A stretch of DNA of 46,089 nucleotides from Bacteroidales bacterium (GCA_017555745.1 JAFZFU010000050.1:1-46089); one strand, 5' to 3'. Shown: positions 7,714 through 17,308, counted from the first letter of the stretch. Notes: generated from the sequence alone by a model not told the origin. Numbers and translations are program-made.

Positions 7714-9450
7714 TTATTCGTTTGAACAACATTCTTTTTCGGTGGTCATCTTATACTCCGAAAGCATATCAGAAGTAAAGTTTTGAACGTAAGCCAAGTT
7801 TTTGGCTATCTCGCCCTGACCTATAGCTATCATTATTTCGCAAGAACGTTTGAAGCGGTCGCAACGATTTGCATCTTGTAGCAATAGATATCCCATTACT
7901 ATGTATCCCATGCTTTCTACCATACGGCGAGCGTGGAAGTCATACATTTCGCTTGTAGAGCCATAAGCCGAAACAACTTCGAATATCTTCTTGTATTCTT
8001 CGGTCATAGCGCGCAATTTGCTTCTTAGTCCTTCAAATTCCGGCTTCAAAGGCATTGCATCATATTCTTCGATACGTTTTAAATAGCTACCATTACCTAT
8101 ACCACGTATAGCTGCCACTACTTGAAGTTGCGAAGTACCTTCATAAATGGTAAGGATACGAGCATCGCGATACAAACGTTCGCAAGCATATTCCTTCATA
8201 AATCCCGAACCACCATGCACTTGAATCGAGTCATAAGCCACTTGGTTGGCATATTCGCTCGAGAAAAGTTTAAGCATAGGAGTAAATATATCGGCATTAC
8301 GTTGATGATATTTAAGATCGGTACGTTCTTCGGCAGTAAGGCTGCGTTCGCGAGCTATGGCTTCGTAAGCTTTATATACATCTACAAAACGAGCTGTTTC
8401 GTAAAGCAATGTACGTATAGCATCGGTCTTAGCTCGCATATTGTTTAGCATTTCATACACTTGTGGGAAATTGATGATAGCCTTTCCAAATTGTTCGCGT
8501 TCTTGAGCATATTGATAAGCTTCGCGGTAAGCAGCTTCGGCCAACCCCACACTTTGAGCACCTACACCCAAACGAGCACCATTCATTAAGCTCATCACAT
8601 ATTTGATAAGACCCAATTTACGATCACCCACAAGTTTTGCAGGAGCATTGTTGAATACTAGTTCGGCTGTTGGCGAGCCTTTGATACCTAATTTGTTTTC
8701 GATACGACGAACGGTAACAGCGTTATCGCGACGATCATAAACGAAATACGACAAACCACGACCATCGGTAGTACCTTCTTCGGAACGAGCCAATACAAGT
8801 TTAATATCGGCATCGCCATTGGTAATAAAGCGTTTTACACCGTTCAAGCGCCAGCAGTTGGCTTTTTCATCGAAAGTAGCTTTAAGGCGTACTGACTGCA
8901 AATCGGAACCTGCATCAGGTTCGGTAAGGTCCATCGAACAAGTAGCGCCGGCATTGATACGAGGCAAGAACTCTGCTTTTATCTCTTCTGTGGCAAACTC
9001 GTTGATAGTTTCGGCACAATCTTGTAAGCCCCAAATGTTGGCAAATCCGGCATCGGCACGCGACACTATTTCGGCTGCCATCACATAAGGAATATAAGGG
9101 AAGTTAAGACCATCGTATTTGCGAGGCAACGACATACCATACAAACCGGCATCACGCAACGCTTCGTGGTTTTGTTGAGTACCACGAGCATATACAATCT
9201 CGTTGTTTACCACTTTAGGACCTTCGTGGTCTACGCTTTCAGCGTTAGTGGCAAGCACTTCGCCCGATATCTCACCTACTATCTCCATTACCTTGTCATA
9301 GTTATCCAAAGCATCTTCGTAGTCAGCCGGTGCATCGGGATAGACATTCTTTTCGGCATAGTCGCGTTCTTTCAACGCTACTATCTTTTCCATCACAGGA
9401 TGGTTAAGATAAAACTTCAATGACTCATTGTCTGTATAAAAATTGCTCAT
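7714..9450 (-). CDS. Acyl-CoA dehydrogenase family protein (long form)
   Basis: A 578-residue FAD enzyme. The flavin and substrate signature LTEPDAGSD, a central YEYAQEREQFGKAI-like stretch and the C-terminal IYEGTSQLQ are present; the Glu of IYEGT is the usual catalytic base. Short-chain enzymes have about 380 residues, so this is the long form with an extra C-terminal helical domain. It lies 45 nt after etfA and is the last gene of acpP-fabF-fabH-etfB-etfA-acd. The likely role is oxidation or, run in reverse, reduction of an acyl-CoA or acyl-ACP with EtfAB as electron partner. Chain length and direction cannot be read from the sequence. Confidence 0.9.
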   Translation of the reverse strand: MSNFYTDNESLKFYLNHPVMEKIVALKERDYAEKNVYPDAPADYEDALDNYDKVMEIVGEISGEVLATNAESVDHEGPKVVNNEIVYARGTQQNHEALRDAGLYGMSLPRKYDGLNFPYIPYVMAAEIVSRADAGFANIWGLQDCAETINEFATEEIKAEFLPRINAGATCSMDLTEPDAGSDLQSVRLKATFDEKANCWRLNGVKRFITNGDADIKLVLARSEEGTTDGRGLSYFVYDRRDNAVTVRRIENKLGIKGSPTAELVFNNAPAKLVGDRKLGLIKYVMSLMNGARLGVGAQSVGLAEAAYREAYQYAQEREQFGKAIINFPQVYEMLNNMRAKTDAIRTLLYETARFVDVYKAYEAIARERSLTAEERTDLKYHQRNADIFTPMLKLFSSEYANQVAYDSIQVHGGSGFMKEYACERLYRDARILTIYEGTSQLQVVAAIRGIGNGSYLKRIEEYDAMPLKPEFEGLRSKLRAMTEEYKKIFEVVSAYGSTSEMYDFHARRMVESMGYIVMGYLLLQDANRCDRFKRSCEIMIAIGQGEIAKNLAYVQNFTSDMLSEYKMTTEKECCSNE

Positions 9451-9495
9451 AATCTTCAGTTTTTAATTGAGTGATAATACAATAACTATACCTAA

Positions 9496-10518
9496 TTACT
9501 TGGTATTAGCTTTGTAAGTCTTTATCATTTTGGGCAACACATCGCATACATCGCCTATTATAGTATAGTCGGCAATGCTATTGATAGGTGCTTTGGGATC
9601 GGTATTGATACTGATAATCTTAGCCGATTGATCCATACCGGCACGATGCTGAACGGCACCACTGATACCGCAAGCAATATATAATTTTGGACGTACTGTT
9701 ACCCCTGTTTGACCAATTTGGCGTTCACCTTCGGTAAATCCGGCATCAACGGCAGCACGTGTAGCACCAACCTCACCACCTATAATGGTTGCCAATTCGT
9801 GTAACAATTTAAAGTTTTCTTTCGATCCCACACCATAACCTCCGGCTACGATGATTTGTGCATTTTTGATATTTATCTTTTGTTCTTCGATATGACGTTC
9901 TATTATCTTAACACAGAAGTCGCTATCGGTAACATATTTCGATACATCAAGTTTGTTTACCACACCTTTGTGGTTGGTATCGTATACTTCCTTCTTCATC
10001 ACACCTTCGCGCACTGTGGCCATTTGTGGACGAGTTTCGGGGTTTACGATAGTAGCAATAATATTACCACCGAATGCAGGACGTATTTGATACAATAAAT
10101 CATGATATTCCTTACCGGCTTTTGCATCGCTGTGGTCGCCTATTTCAAGACTTGTACAGTCGGCGGTAAGACCACAACGCAAATACGATGACACGCGTGG
10201 TGCCAAGTCGCGACCTACAGAAGTAGCACCAAACAAGGCTATTTCAGGATTTTTTTCTTTAAAAAGATTGGTTACAATGTCGAAATGAGGCAATGTGCTG
10301 TATGGGAATAAACGAGCATCATCGGCCACATTGATAATATCAACACCGTAAGGATATAATTGAGCTTCAACGTTAGTAAGGTTGCTTCCAATAACTATGG
10401 CTTCCAACTTAGTTTGTAGACGGTCGGCAAGCTTACGGGCTTTGGAACATAATTCCAAACTTACATCAGCAATAGTACCTTCTTCGGTAATTTCGCAATA
10501 AACAAATATATTATTCAT
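9496..10518 (-). CDS. etfA: Electron transfer flavoprotein alpha subunit
   Basis: 340 residues with the C-terminal FAD-binding domain of EtfA: PKLYIACGISGAVQH and IISINTDPKAPI, then IADYTIIGD near the end. It forms a heterodimer with EtfB and passes electrons to or from the acyl-CoA dehydrogenase encoded 45 nt downstream. The gap to etfB is 72 nt with no terminator. The N-terminal domain has the usual alpha/beta fold and no ferredoxin extension, which some bifurcating EtfA proteins carry. Confidence 0.96.
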   Translation of the reverse strand: MNNIFVYCEITEEGTIADVSLELCSKARKLADRLQTKLEAIVIGSNLTNVEAQLYPYGVDIINVADDARLFPYSTLPHFDIVTNLFKEKNPEIALFGATSVGRDLAPRVSSYLRCGLTADCTSLEIGDHSDAKAGKEYHDLLYQIRPAFGGNIIATIVNPETRPQMATVREGVMKKEVYDTNHKGVVNKLDVSKYVTDSDFCVKIIERHIEEQKINIKNAQIIVAGGYGVGSKENFKLLHELATIIGGEVGATRAAVDAGFTEGERQIGQTGVTVRPKLYIACGISGAVQHRAGMDQSAKIISINTDPKAPINSIADYTIIGDVCDVLPKMIKTYKANTK

Positions 10519-10590
10519 TGTTATTATTCTTTGATGTTATTTACTTTAGTTTATTATACGAGAAACATAGGCTTAGACTACAACACTATC

Positions 10591-11463
10591 TTATCCGATA
10601 ATGTGAGTAGCTATCAATTCTTTCATTAAGCCGTTTATGTCCTCTTCCTTGTCAGAAAGAACTACACTTTCTTTTTGAGCCAATACTACATTTTCGATAT
10701 TCTTAACCTTTGTAGGAGAACCAGACATACCCAAACGATTCATATCAGGGTTCAAGTCTTCGGCAGTCCACTCTTCTATTTTCAAATAAGGTTTTTGGTT
10801 CCAGATATCAGAATAGTCTTGTCCACGTTCTTGTTGTTCAGATGGAGTGCAAGCATTCTTGTATTTCATCACACGTTTTGCATGACGGAAACGGCAAGCC
10901 GGTGCCGAGCCGTGAACGGTAATAAGTACAGGAAATGGAGCTTCAACAACTTCAACACCGCGTTCCAAACGACGTTTGATTTGTATTGAATCTGCCGATA
11001 CTTTAACTATCTCTTCGGCATATGTAATTTGAGGCATTTCCAATTTTTCAGCCACTTGAGGACCTACTTGGGCAGTATCGCCATCAATAGCCTGACGGCC
11101 CGAAAGTACCAAGTCAACTTTACCCAACTTACGTACAGCCATCGATATGGCATACGAAGTAGCCAAGGTGTCGGAACCTGCAAAAGCACGACCCGAAACT
11201 AAATAACCATCATCGGCGCCACGATAAATAGATTCTCTTATTATATCAGCTGCACGAGATGGTCCCATTGTAATCACTGTTACAGTAGCATCTTTTAATT
11301 GGTCTTTTATTGATAATGCCATTTCCAAGGCATTCAAATCTTCGGGGTTAAAAATTGCCGGAAGCGCTGCTCTATTAACAGTACCATCGGCTTTCATGGC
11401 ATCCTTTCCCACATTACGAGTGTCGGGAACTTGTTTTGCCAATACTACAATTTTATAACTCAT
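10591..11463 (-). CDS. etfB: Electron transfer flavoprotein beta subunit
   Basis: 290 residues, longer than the roughly 250 of respiratory EtfB. It contains RQAIDGDTAQVGP at about 123-135. In classical respiratory EtfB the matching loop reads like QAIDDDCNQTGQ and holds AMP; the DGDTAQVGP form is found in EtfB types that bind a second FAD and bifurcate electrons. That suggests, but does not prove, a bifurcating or low-potential Etf. It lies 88 nt after fabH, with a 9-bp hairpin in that gap (11501-11541), and 72 nt before etfA. Confidence 0.95.
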   Translation of the reverse strand: MSYKIVVLAKQVPDTRNVGKDAMKADGTVNRAALPAIFNPEDLNALEMALSIKDQLKDATVTVITMGPSRAADIIRESIYRGADDGYLVSGRAFAGSDTLATSYAISMAVRKLGKVDLVLSGRQAIDGDTAQVGPQVAEKLEMPQITYAEEIVKVSADSIQIKRRLERGVEVVEAPFPVLITVHGSAPACRFRHAKRVMKYKNACTPSEQQERGQDYSDIWNQKPYLKIEEWTAEDLNPDMNRLGMSGSPTKVKNIENVVLAQKESVVLSDKEEDINGLMKELIATHIIG

Positions 11464-11500
11464 ATTCTGTCTATTTTGTCAGTTATTGTAATTATATATA

Positions 11501-11541
11501 TTCCCAAGAACAAAGATTTCAGCAGTCCTCGCTCTTGGGAA
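11501..11541 (-). other. Hairpin between fabH and etfB
   Basis: TTCCCAAGA (11501-11509) and TCTTGGGAA (11533-11541) form a 9-bp stem with a 23-nt loop. On the minus strand it lies just after the fabH stop and is not followed by a T-run, so it looks like an mRNA stability or processing element, or an attenuator, dividing the fab genes from the etf genes. Confidence 0.45.
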
Positions 11542-11551
11542 ATTTAGTTTA

Positions 11552-12541
11552 TTATATAGCCCACTTAACATATATGGCGCCCCACGAAAAACCGGCGCCA
11601 AAGGATGTAAGTATTAGGTTATCGCCTTTTTTCAATCTATGTTGGTTTTCCCACATCAGCAACGGAATAGTGGCCGAAGTAGTATTACCATATTTCTCGA
11701 TATTTACCAAAACTTTGTCTTCAGGTAAATTCATACGATGACCCACAGCATTTATTATTCGAATATTGGCTTGATGTGGCAACAGATAAGCTATCGAATC
11801 GGCATCCAAACCATTGCGTTTCATTATCTCTTCCGACACATCGGCCATTTTCGACACTGCCCATTTAAACACGGCTTGTCCTTCTTGGTATACGAAGTGT
11901 TCACGAGCGTCAACAGTTTCGTGTGAAGGAGGTTTTAGCGATCCACCGGCTTTCATGTGCAAATGTTTACGCCCCACACCATCGCTGCAAAGTATAGCAT
12001 CCATCACTCCTACTTCTTCTTCGGTAGGCTCAAGAAGCACTACTGCTGCGCCATCGCCAAATATAGGAGCAGTGGCACGGTCTTGGTAGTCTATTGCCGA
12101 TGTCATCTTTTCGGCACCTATAAGCAATAACTTCTTGCAAAATCCGGATTCGATGTACAACGATGCTGTTTTGAGTCCATAAATAAATCCCGAACATCCA
12201 ACATTCATATCCATACTCATACCGCCACGTATATTACATTTGTCGGCTACTATGCTTGCAGTGGCCGGGAAATGCATATCGGGAGTTACAGTACAACATA
12301 TGACGCCATCAATATCTTTAGGGTCTATATTATTTTTTTCAAGAAGGTTTTGTACCGCTATGGCCGCCATATCAGAAGTGGCTTTTCCCTCTTCTTTCAA
12401 CATACGACGTTCTCTGATACCTATACGAGTCATTATCCATTCGTCTGATGTATCCATCATCTGACTCAACTCCTCGTTGGTAAGAACATAGTCTGGCAGA
12501 TAACCTTCTACTGCTGTTATAGCAGCTCTGATTTTACTCAT
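11552..12541 (-). CDS. fabH: Beta-ketoacyl-ACP synthase III
   Basis: 329 residues from the ATG at 12541; a TTG two codons upstream is less likely. FabH condenses an acyl-CoA primer with malonyl-ACP to start fatty-acid synthesis. The Cys-His-Asn triad is visible: NVGCSGF (Cys near 116), LPHQANIRI and KYGNTTSA. It is 42 nt after fabF and 88 nt before etfB. Pairing with its own acpP and fabF and with etf-acd makes this a possible dedicated acyl-chain module rather than the only fatty-acid synthase set. Confidence 0.95.
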   Translation of the reverse strand: MSKIRAAITAVEGYLPDYVLTNEELSQMMDTSDEWIMTRIGIRERRMLKEEGKATSDMAAIAVQNLLEKNNIDPKDIDGVICCTVTPDMHFPATASIVADKCNIRGGMSMDMNVGCSGFIYGLKTASLYIESGFCKKLLLIGAEKMTSAIDYQDRATAPIFGDGAAVVLLEPTEEEVGVMDAILCSDGVGRKHLHMKAGGSLKPPSHETVDAREHFVYQEGQAVFKWAVSKMADVSEEIMKRNGLDADSIAYLLPHQANIRIINAVGHRMNLPEDKVLVNIEKYGNTTSATIPLLMWENQHRLKKGDNLILTSFGAGFSWGAIYVKWAI

Positions 12542-12583
12542 ATTCAATATATTTATAATATCTCTTTACAAAAAGAGCACATA

Positions 12584-13840
12584 CTATTCGTTATACTTCT
12601 TTATAGCCATACAAGCGTTGTGTCCACCGAAACCAAATGTATTGCTAAGAGCGACATTTATAGTACGATTCTTAGCAGCACCGAATGTGTAATCCAAATC
12701 CGGAACATTAGGATCGTCAGTAAAGTGGTTGATAGTTGGTGGAACAATATCATTTTTAACAGCCAACACAGTAGCAATAGCCTCTACAGCACCTGCAGCA
12801 CCTAATAAGTGTCCTGTCATTGACTTAGTAGAGTTAATACTGATATTTTTTGCATGATCGCCAAACAACGAAACTATAGCTTTTGGCTCGGCTATATCGC
12901 CTATAGGAGTAGAGGTACCATGAGTGTTGATATGATCAACATCTGTCAATTGTACTCCGCCTTCTTCCAAAGCGAACTGCATAGCCATCTTAGCACCCAA
13001 TCCTTCAGGATGAGGAGCTGTTATATGATATGCATCAGCAGTAAGACCGCAACCTATTATTTCAGCATATATTTTAGCACCGCGAGCCTTTGCATGTTCG
13101 TAGTTTTCCAATACCAATCCTGCACCACCTTCGCCTATAACGAAACCATCTCTGTCTTTATCAAAAGGACGAGAAGCAGTAGTGAAATCGTCGTTGCGAG
13201 TAGAAAGAGCCTGCATTGAGTTGAAACCACCTACACCGGCAGCACATACCGAAGCTTCAGAACCTCCGGTTATCATTACATCGGCTTTACCTAAACGTAT
13301 CATGTTGAATGCATCGCTAATAGCGTGCGACGACGATGCACATGCTGATACTGTGGCAAAGTTTGGTCCACAAAAACCATATTTCATCGATATCTGACCG
13401 GCACACATATCAGCAATCATTTTAGGAATAAAGAATGGACTGAAACGTGGAATATAATTACCTTTTACAAACGAGTTACACTCATCTTCGAAAGTAGCTA
13501 TACCTCCAATACCCGATGCCCAAATAACACCGGCTTTGAATTTATCCAATTCTTCTACATTCAATCCGGAATCTTCCATAGCTTGCTGTGCAGCTATCAA
13601 ACCGAATTGTGTATATAAATCAAGTTTTCTTGCCTCCTTACGGTCAAAGAAATTTTCGGGTTTATAATCTTTTACTTCACAAGCAAATTTTGTCTTGTGT
13701 TGCGAAGCATCAAAACGAGTAATTAAACCCGCTCCACTTGTGCCTTTTATTAATGCATCCCAATATGCATTAACGTCATTTCCAATAGGGGTTATACACC
13801 CTAATCCTGTTATAACAACTCTTGGTAAAGTGTTCTTCAT
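12584..13840 (-). CDS. fabF: Beta-ketoacyl-ACP synthase II
   Basis: 418 residues, the normal length for FabF. The nucleophile Cys is near residue 167 in VSACASSSHA, the two His lie in NTHGTSTPIGD and SMTGHLLGAAG, and the FGFGGHN loop near the C-terminus is intact. It elongates acyl-ACP chains with malonyl-ACP. It starts 66 nt after acpP and is followed at 42 nt by fabH. All catalytic residues are present, so it is an active condensing enzyme and not a chain-length-factor-like partner. Confidence 0.95.
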   Translation of the reverse strand: MKNTLPRVVITGLGCITPIGNDVNAYWDALIKGTSGAGLITRFDASQHKTKFACEVKDYKPENFFDRKEARKLDLYTQFGLIAAQQAMEDSGLNVEELDKFKAGVIWASGIGGIATFEDECNSFVKGNYIPRFSPFFIPKMIADMCAGQISMKYGFCGPNFATVSACASSSHAISDAFNMIRLGKADVMITGGSEASVCAAGVGGFNSMQALSTRNDDFTTASRPFDKDRDGFVIGEGGAGLVLENYEHAKARGAKIYAEIIGCGLTADAYHITAPHPEGLGAKMAMQFALEEGGVQLTDVDHINTHGTSTPIGDIAEPKAIVSLFGDHAKNISINSTKSMTGHLLGAAGAVEAIATVLAVKNDIVPPTINHFTDDPNVPDLDYTFGAAKNRTINVALSNTFGFGGHNACMAIKKYNE

Positions 13841-13906
13841 TTCTTTATCTATTTTTGTTTTTTACTTGGATTAAATCTGTATGACATATCTTATTATAGA
13901 TACATT

Positions 13907-14152
13907 CTATAGGTTGATTACTTTTTCGATATAATCAACTACATTCCCAACCGTTTTCAAGTTTACCATATCCGATTCAGGCACTCTGATTGAGAATTCA
14001 TTTTCTAAACTCATTATTAATTCACTTACATCTAGCGAATCGGCCGACAAATCTCTGCGAAAATCTGCTTCCATGGTTATTTCGCTATTACTTATGCCCA
14101 ATTTATCTGCTACGAGTTCAATTATTTTATTCTCCAAATCTTGTCTAGTCAT
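13907..14152 (-). CDS. acpP: Acyl carrier protein
   Basis: 81 residues. The phosphopantetheine site is Ser39 in SADSLDVSEL, followed by the acidic helix II typical of AcpP. Compared with the usual bacterial AcpP (GADSLDTVEL), this one reads SADSLDVSEL and ends in a basic-hydrophobic tail YIEKVINL, so it may be a second, specialised carrier protein rather than the housekeeping one. It is the first gene of the cluster. Upstream there is only an imperfect -7-like TTTCTTTG near 14185, so I do not call a promoter. Confidence 0.92.
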   Translation of the reverse strand: MTRQDLENKIIELVADKLGISNSEITMEADFRRDLSADSLDVSELIMSLENEFSIRVPESDMVNLKTVGNVVDYIEKVINL

Positions 14153-14683
14153 ACTAATCCTATATTAATATTTGCAAATGCAAAGAAACAATTTTTTTTC
14201 CTTTCTGCACGACTTTTTAACAAAAAATCTATCACTTTTTCTATCAACAATCTTATTTTCAACATCATATATTCAATATTTCTTAGAAATGAGGACGCAA
14301 TTCCCAATTTTATATATAACACTGAATATAAGACTATTAAATAGACATTGATTCGGGTTTTGCTAAATATTTTTTTTCAATTAACATCTTCAAAATGGCG
14401 AAAAATACATTTTTTGATGCTTTTTCGTTCATTTTTTTATGCAATTTATTGTCTATAATTTAGTTCTAATTTGTAGTCGGATTGATGCCTGAATGGAAAC
14501 GTTTGGAGTCATCCAAACTAGACACCAAATTCTCCCACACGATGCAAGTAGATTTTCCTCGCGAGGAAAATCTACTCATATCACGAGGAAAAATCATCTA
14601 CATCGCGAGGAAAATTTAAACTTCAAGCATTCGTTTATTACCATCTTCAAATATGAGATTTTCAAAATAAGAAAGATTTAATA
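14153..14683. other. Intergenic region with hairpin and palindrome array, no gene
   Basis: This 531-nt gap lies between the acpP cluster and the transglutaminase gene. Its right half is AT-rich leader for acpP. It holds a GTTTGG/CCAAAC hairpin at 14501-14518, the motif TAGACACCAAATT at 14519-14531 and a palindromic array at 14547-14614. No protein-coding frame looks real. Confidence 0.55.
14547..14614. repeat. 30-bp palindrome plus 22-bp-spaced CGAGGAAAA units
   Basis: Positions 14547-14576 are a perfect palindrome with centre CTCGCGAG and arms ending in AGTAGATTTT. The unit CGAGGAAAA begins at 14562, 14584 and 14606, two exact 22-bp steps, and the intervening bases partly repeat as well (tctac, atcatctac). 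The 13-mer TTTTCCTCGTGAT and the 12-mer AAATTTTCCTCG within it recur in the gap after gapA near 36690. Confidence 0.65.
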
Positions 14684-17308
14684 CTATCTTTCCAAGCTTT
14701 TGTATATTAACTCGCCTGTACCTATTCTGTATCCTTCAGTTTTGAAGATAATATTACCATCTTTATTGATTATTAATACCAATGGATAGTTGTCGCGGAA
14801 ATATTGGTCGGCATCTTTCAACACCTTATCCATCCATTCGTTATCCTTATCTTCCAATATAATAGCGCTTTTTGGTAATTTTGCGGCCAACTTTTCGGCA
14901 TTAAAATCTTTTGTCATTCTGCTCGATGGTACTAAAAACACCATTGTACCATTCCATTCATTAAATTGTGATTTAAACAACGACAAATCGTTTATCAAAT
15001 GTCGAGTAGGTTCTCTATTGGGGTCGATAAAACAAAGCACTAAATCTTTGGTTGCAACAAAATCTTGGATAGTAGCATTTTCTTTCCATGGCACATCCAT
15101 CGACAACGATACCTTTCCATGCACATCTTTTCGAGGCACTAATGCTCTAAGTTCTATAGGTTTAGTAACGATTTTACCTGCTTCGATATTGAAAAACACC
15201 AACTTGCTTAATGTGGTTCCGTCGCTATAACGATTTCCGGTAGACAACATATAGTATCCCGGTTCCAAATCCAAAGTTATAGGGAATTTAGCCACGCGAG
15301 GATCATTTTCGTAGTCGAAAGTTACAAAATCGCCATTCTCAAATTTAGCTATGGTATAATGTATCCAATATTGAGGTTCTATCTCGGTATCGTCGGTATA
15401 GTTAAGTACCAATGTACCTGTTTCGGTCTTTGGTTTTTCTTCTTCAAACGAATATGTTTTCCATTCACCATCAGAATAAGCGAACAATTGGTTAGTAGCG
15501 TTATCCAAATATGCAGGAATATTCAAACTGCGACAAGCTGCCACAAAGAATATATTACGCGAATGTTTGTCGGAATATCTTAATTCGAACACACCTTTGG
15601 CCGAAATAGGACAATTATAATAGTTACCATCATCGTCGATGGTTATGTTTTCCAATATCCAACTACGAACTTTCAATGGTGTTGGTTCTTCTATTTTAAG
15701 ATTTTCTTTCAAATAGTTGTGATATGGACGTATCAATTCGTTAGATATACGTGCCGGCATTATACCTTTTTTGTATACTTCGAACGAGTAGGTGCTTTGT
15801 GGATTATATGGTATTATAAAGTTTTCCAATGTAGCCGATTCGCAATCTCTCAAATCTTTTTCCGAAAGTGCTTTCATGAAATCGTATAATGGGAAATTAG
15901 GATTTTTTGCTATCAATTGCTCATTTTGAATAAAAGCTATTATTTCTTTGTAATTACCTTCGCTTTTAGATACTATTTCCCATACTTGTTGTTGGTTAAG
16001 ATTTTCGTTTACAATGCTTTTTACATCGTCTTGTTTTGGGAATGTGTTGGTATAAGCGTTTCTTACACTATCTTCGTAGTGTAAACGTGCATTATTTTTA
16101 GCGGTTTCTTCTTCTGTAACTTCTACAGATACTCTACCTTCTTTTGGAGGACATATATCGAAAAATTCTACAGTGTCTTTACCTGCCACTCGCGTAGTAG
16201 CGATAGTAATAGCAGACTCTGTTCTAACATCTATTTTTGCATAATTGTATGCATCGCCATTACTAGCCCAAATCAACAAATCGCCCAATCCGGTGGTAAG
16301 CGAAGCTTTACCATTTTTATCAGTCTTTCTCGATGCTATAGGGTAATACTCTGCATAGTTGTACAATTTAAACTTCACATCAGCATTTTCTATAGGCTGA
16401 TTGTTGTTATCCACTACAGTAATTTCGATTTTTTTAGTATCGCTATAGTTCGAAAGCATATTTATTTTCGAGAAAAGATTGGTTTGATAATTAACCTCTT
16501 CTTTGCCTTTGAATTTTCCGAATGCGTTTGAATGTACCATCATACAGCGAGTAGCAGGAATAGAAAACCATCCCATATTCAGTTTGGCATCCGGTTCGCA
16601 AGCACCAAGATAATACCATTTTCCGTCTACCCACACTTCTACCCAGGCATGGTTATCGTCGGTATGAGCCCAACGCGGAGTATAACATTGGCGTGCAGGA
16701 ATACCCACCGAACGCATAGCAGTAACAGTGAATGTGCTTTCTTCGCCACAACGACCAAGTGATGTTCTCATAGTTGCCAATGGTGCTGATGTTCTCGAAC
16801 AAGAAGGACGATAAGTAACTTTTTCGTGACACCAATGGTTAACTTCCAATGCAGCATCGTACATATTCATATCTTTTATACGATCTTTCAACTCGTTGAA
16901 AAATACATTTCGAGCCGAATCAAGGTTCTCGTTGTTTACACGATATACCAATACAAAATGGCGAAATATATCTTCTGGAATTGTTTTTCCCCAAGCGAAA
17001 GTGTCGCGAGCTCTAAAAGCGCCATTTACTTGATCCAAAAAGAAATCAGCCGAATAGTCGGCAATATCACTCAAAGGCATATAAGCATACAAAAACTTTA
17101 ATGCCTCTTTTTGTTCCAATGCTATATTGGGATCATTTATTATCTTATCCAATTCGGCTCTACGCTCCTGAGTAAGTATGCGATCGGCATAATCGCTTTC
17201 TACCTGGTTGCGATACTCTTTATCTGTTATAAAATGTGCTTCATTATTGCACGCCACCATAGTAAATAAACCTATCGACATGGTGAGTATTTTTGCTATC
17301 TTATTCAT
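14684..17308 (-). CDS. Transglutaminase-like lipoprotein with C-terminal thioredoxin-like domain
   Basis: An 874-residue lipoprotein (signal MNKIAKILTMSIGLF, lipobox MVACN). The transglutaminase-like core has Cys187 in GRCGEES, His220 in DDNHAW and an acidic residue near 240 in GACEPD, a complete triad, so a peptidase or transferase activity is likely. Beta-sandwich segments follow at about 290-390. The last 130 residues (LVLCFIDPNREP to LVLIINKDGNIIFKTEG) resemble a thioredoxin fold but lack CxxC, so it is probably not redox active. Such proteins occur in Bacteroidetes without an established role. It lies 40 nt after rlmB, at the end of the ruvB-to-tgl run. Confidence 0.85.
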   Translation of the reverse strand: MNKIAKILTMSIGLFTMVACNNEAHFITDKEYRNQVESDYADRILTQERRAELDKIINDPNIALEQKEALKFLYAYMPLSDIADYSADFFLDQVNGAFRARDTFAWGKTIPEDIFRHFVLVYRVNNENLDSARNVFFNELKDRIKDMNMYDAALEVNHWCHEKVTYRPSCSRTSAPLATMRTSLGRCGEESTFTVTAMRSVGIPARQCYTPRWAHTDDNHAWVEVWVDGKWYYLGACEPDAKLNMGWFSIPATRCMMVHSNAFGKFKGKEEVNYQTNLFSKINMLSNYSDTKKIEITVVDNNNQPIENADVKFKLYNYAEYYPIASRKTDKNGKASLTTGLGDLLIWASNGDAYNYAKIDVRTESAITIATTRVAGKDTVEFFDICPPKEGRVSVEVTEEETAKNNARLHYEDSVRNAYTNTFPKQDDVKSIVNENLNQQQVWEIVSKSEGNYKEIIAFIQNEQLIAKNPNFPLYDFMKALSEKDLRDCESATLENFIIPYNPQSTYSFEVYKKGIMPARISNELIRPYHNYLKENLKIEEPTPLKVRSWILENITIDDDGNYYNCPISAKGVFELRYSDKHSRNIFFVAACRSLNIPAYLDNATNQLFAYSDGEWKTYSFEEEKPKTETGTLVLNYTDDTEIEPQYWIHYTIAKFENGDFVTFDYENDPRVAKFPITLDLEPGYYMLSTGNRYSDGTTLSKLVFFNIEAGKIVTKPIELRALVPRKDVHGKVSLSMDVPWKENATIQDFVATKDLVLCFIDPNREPTRHLINDLSLFKSQFNEWNGTMVFLVPSSRMTKDFNAEKLAAKLPKSAIILEDKDNEWMDKVLKDADQYFRDNYPLVLIINKDGNIIFKTEGYRIGTGELIYKSLER

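Noticed and set aside
14562..14614. CRISPR-like array
   Set aside because: Units are only 9 bp with a 22-bp step, spacers are partly repeated too, only three units exist and no cas gene is in the window.
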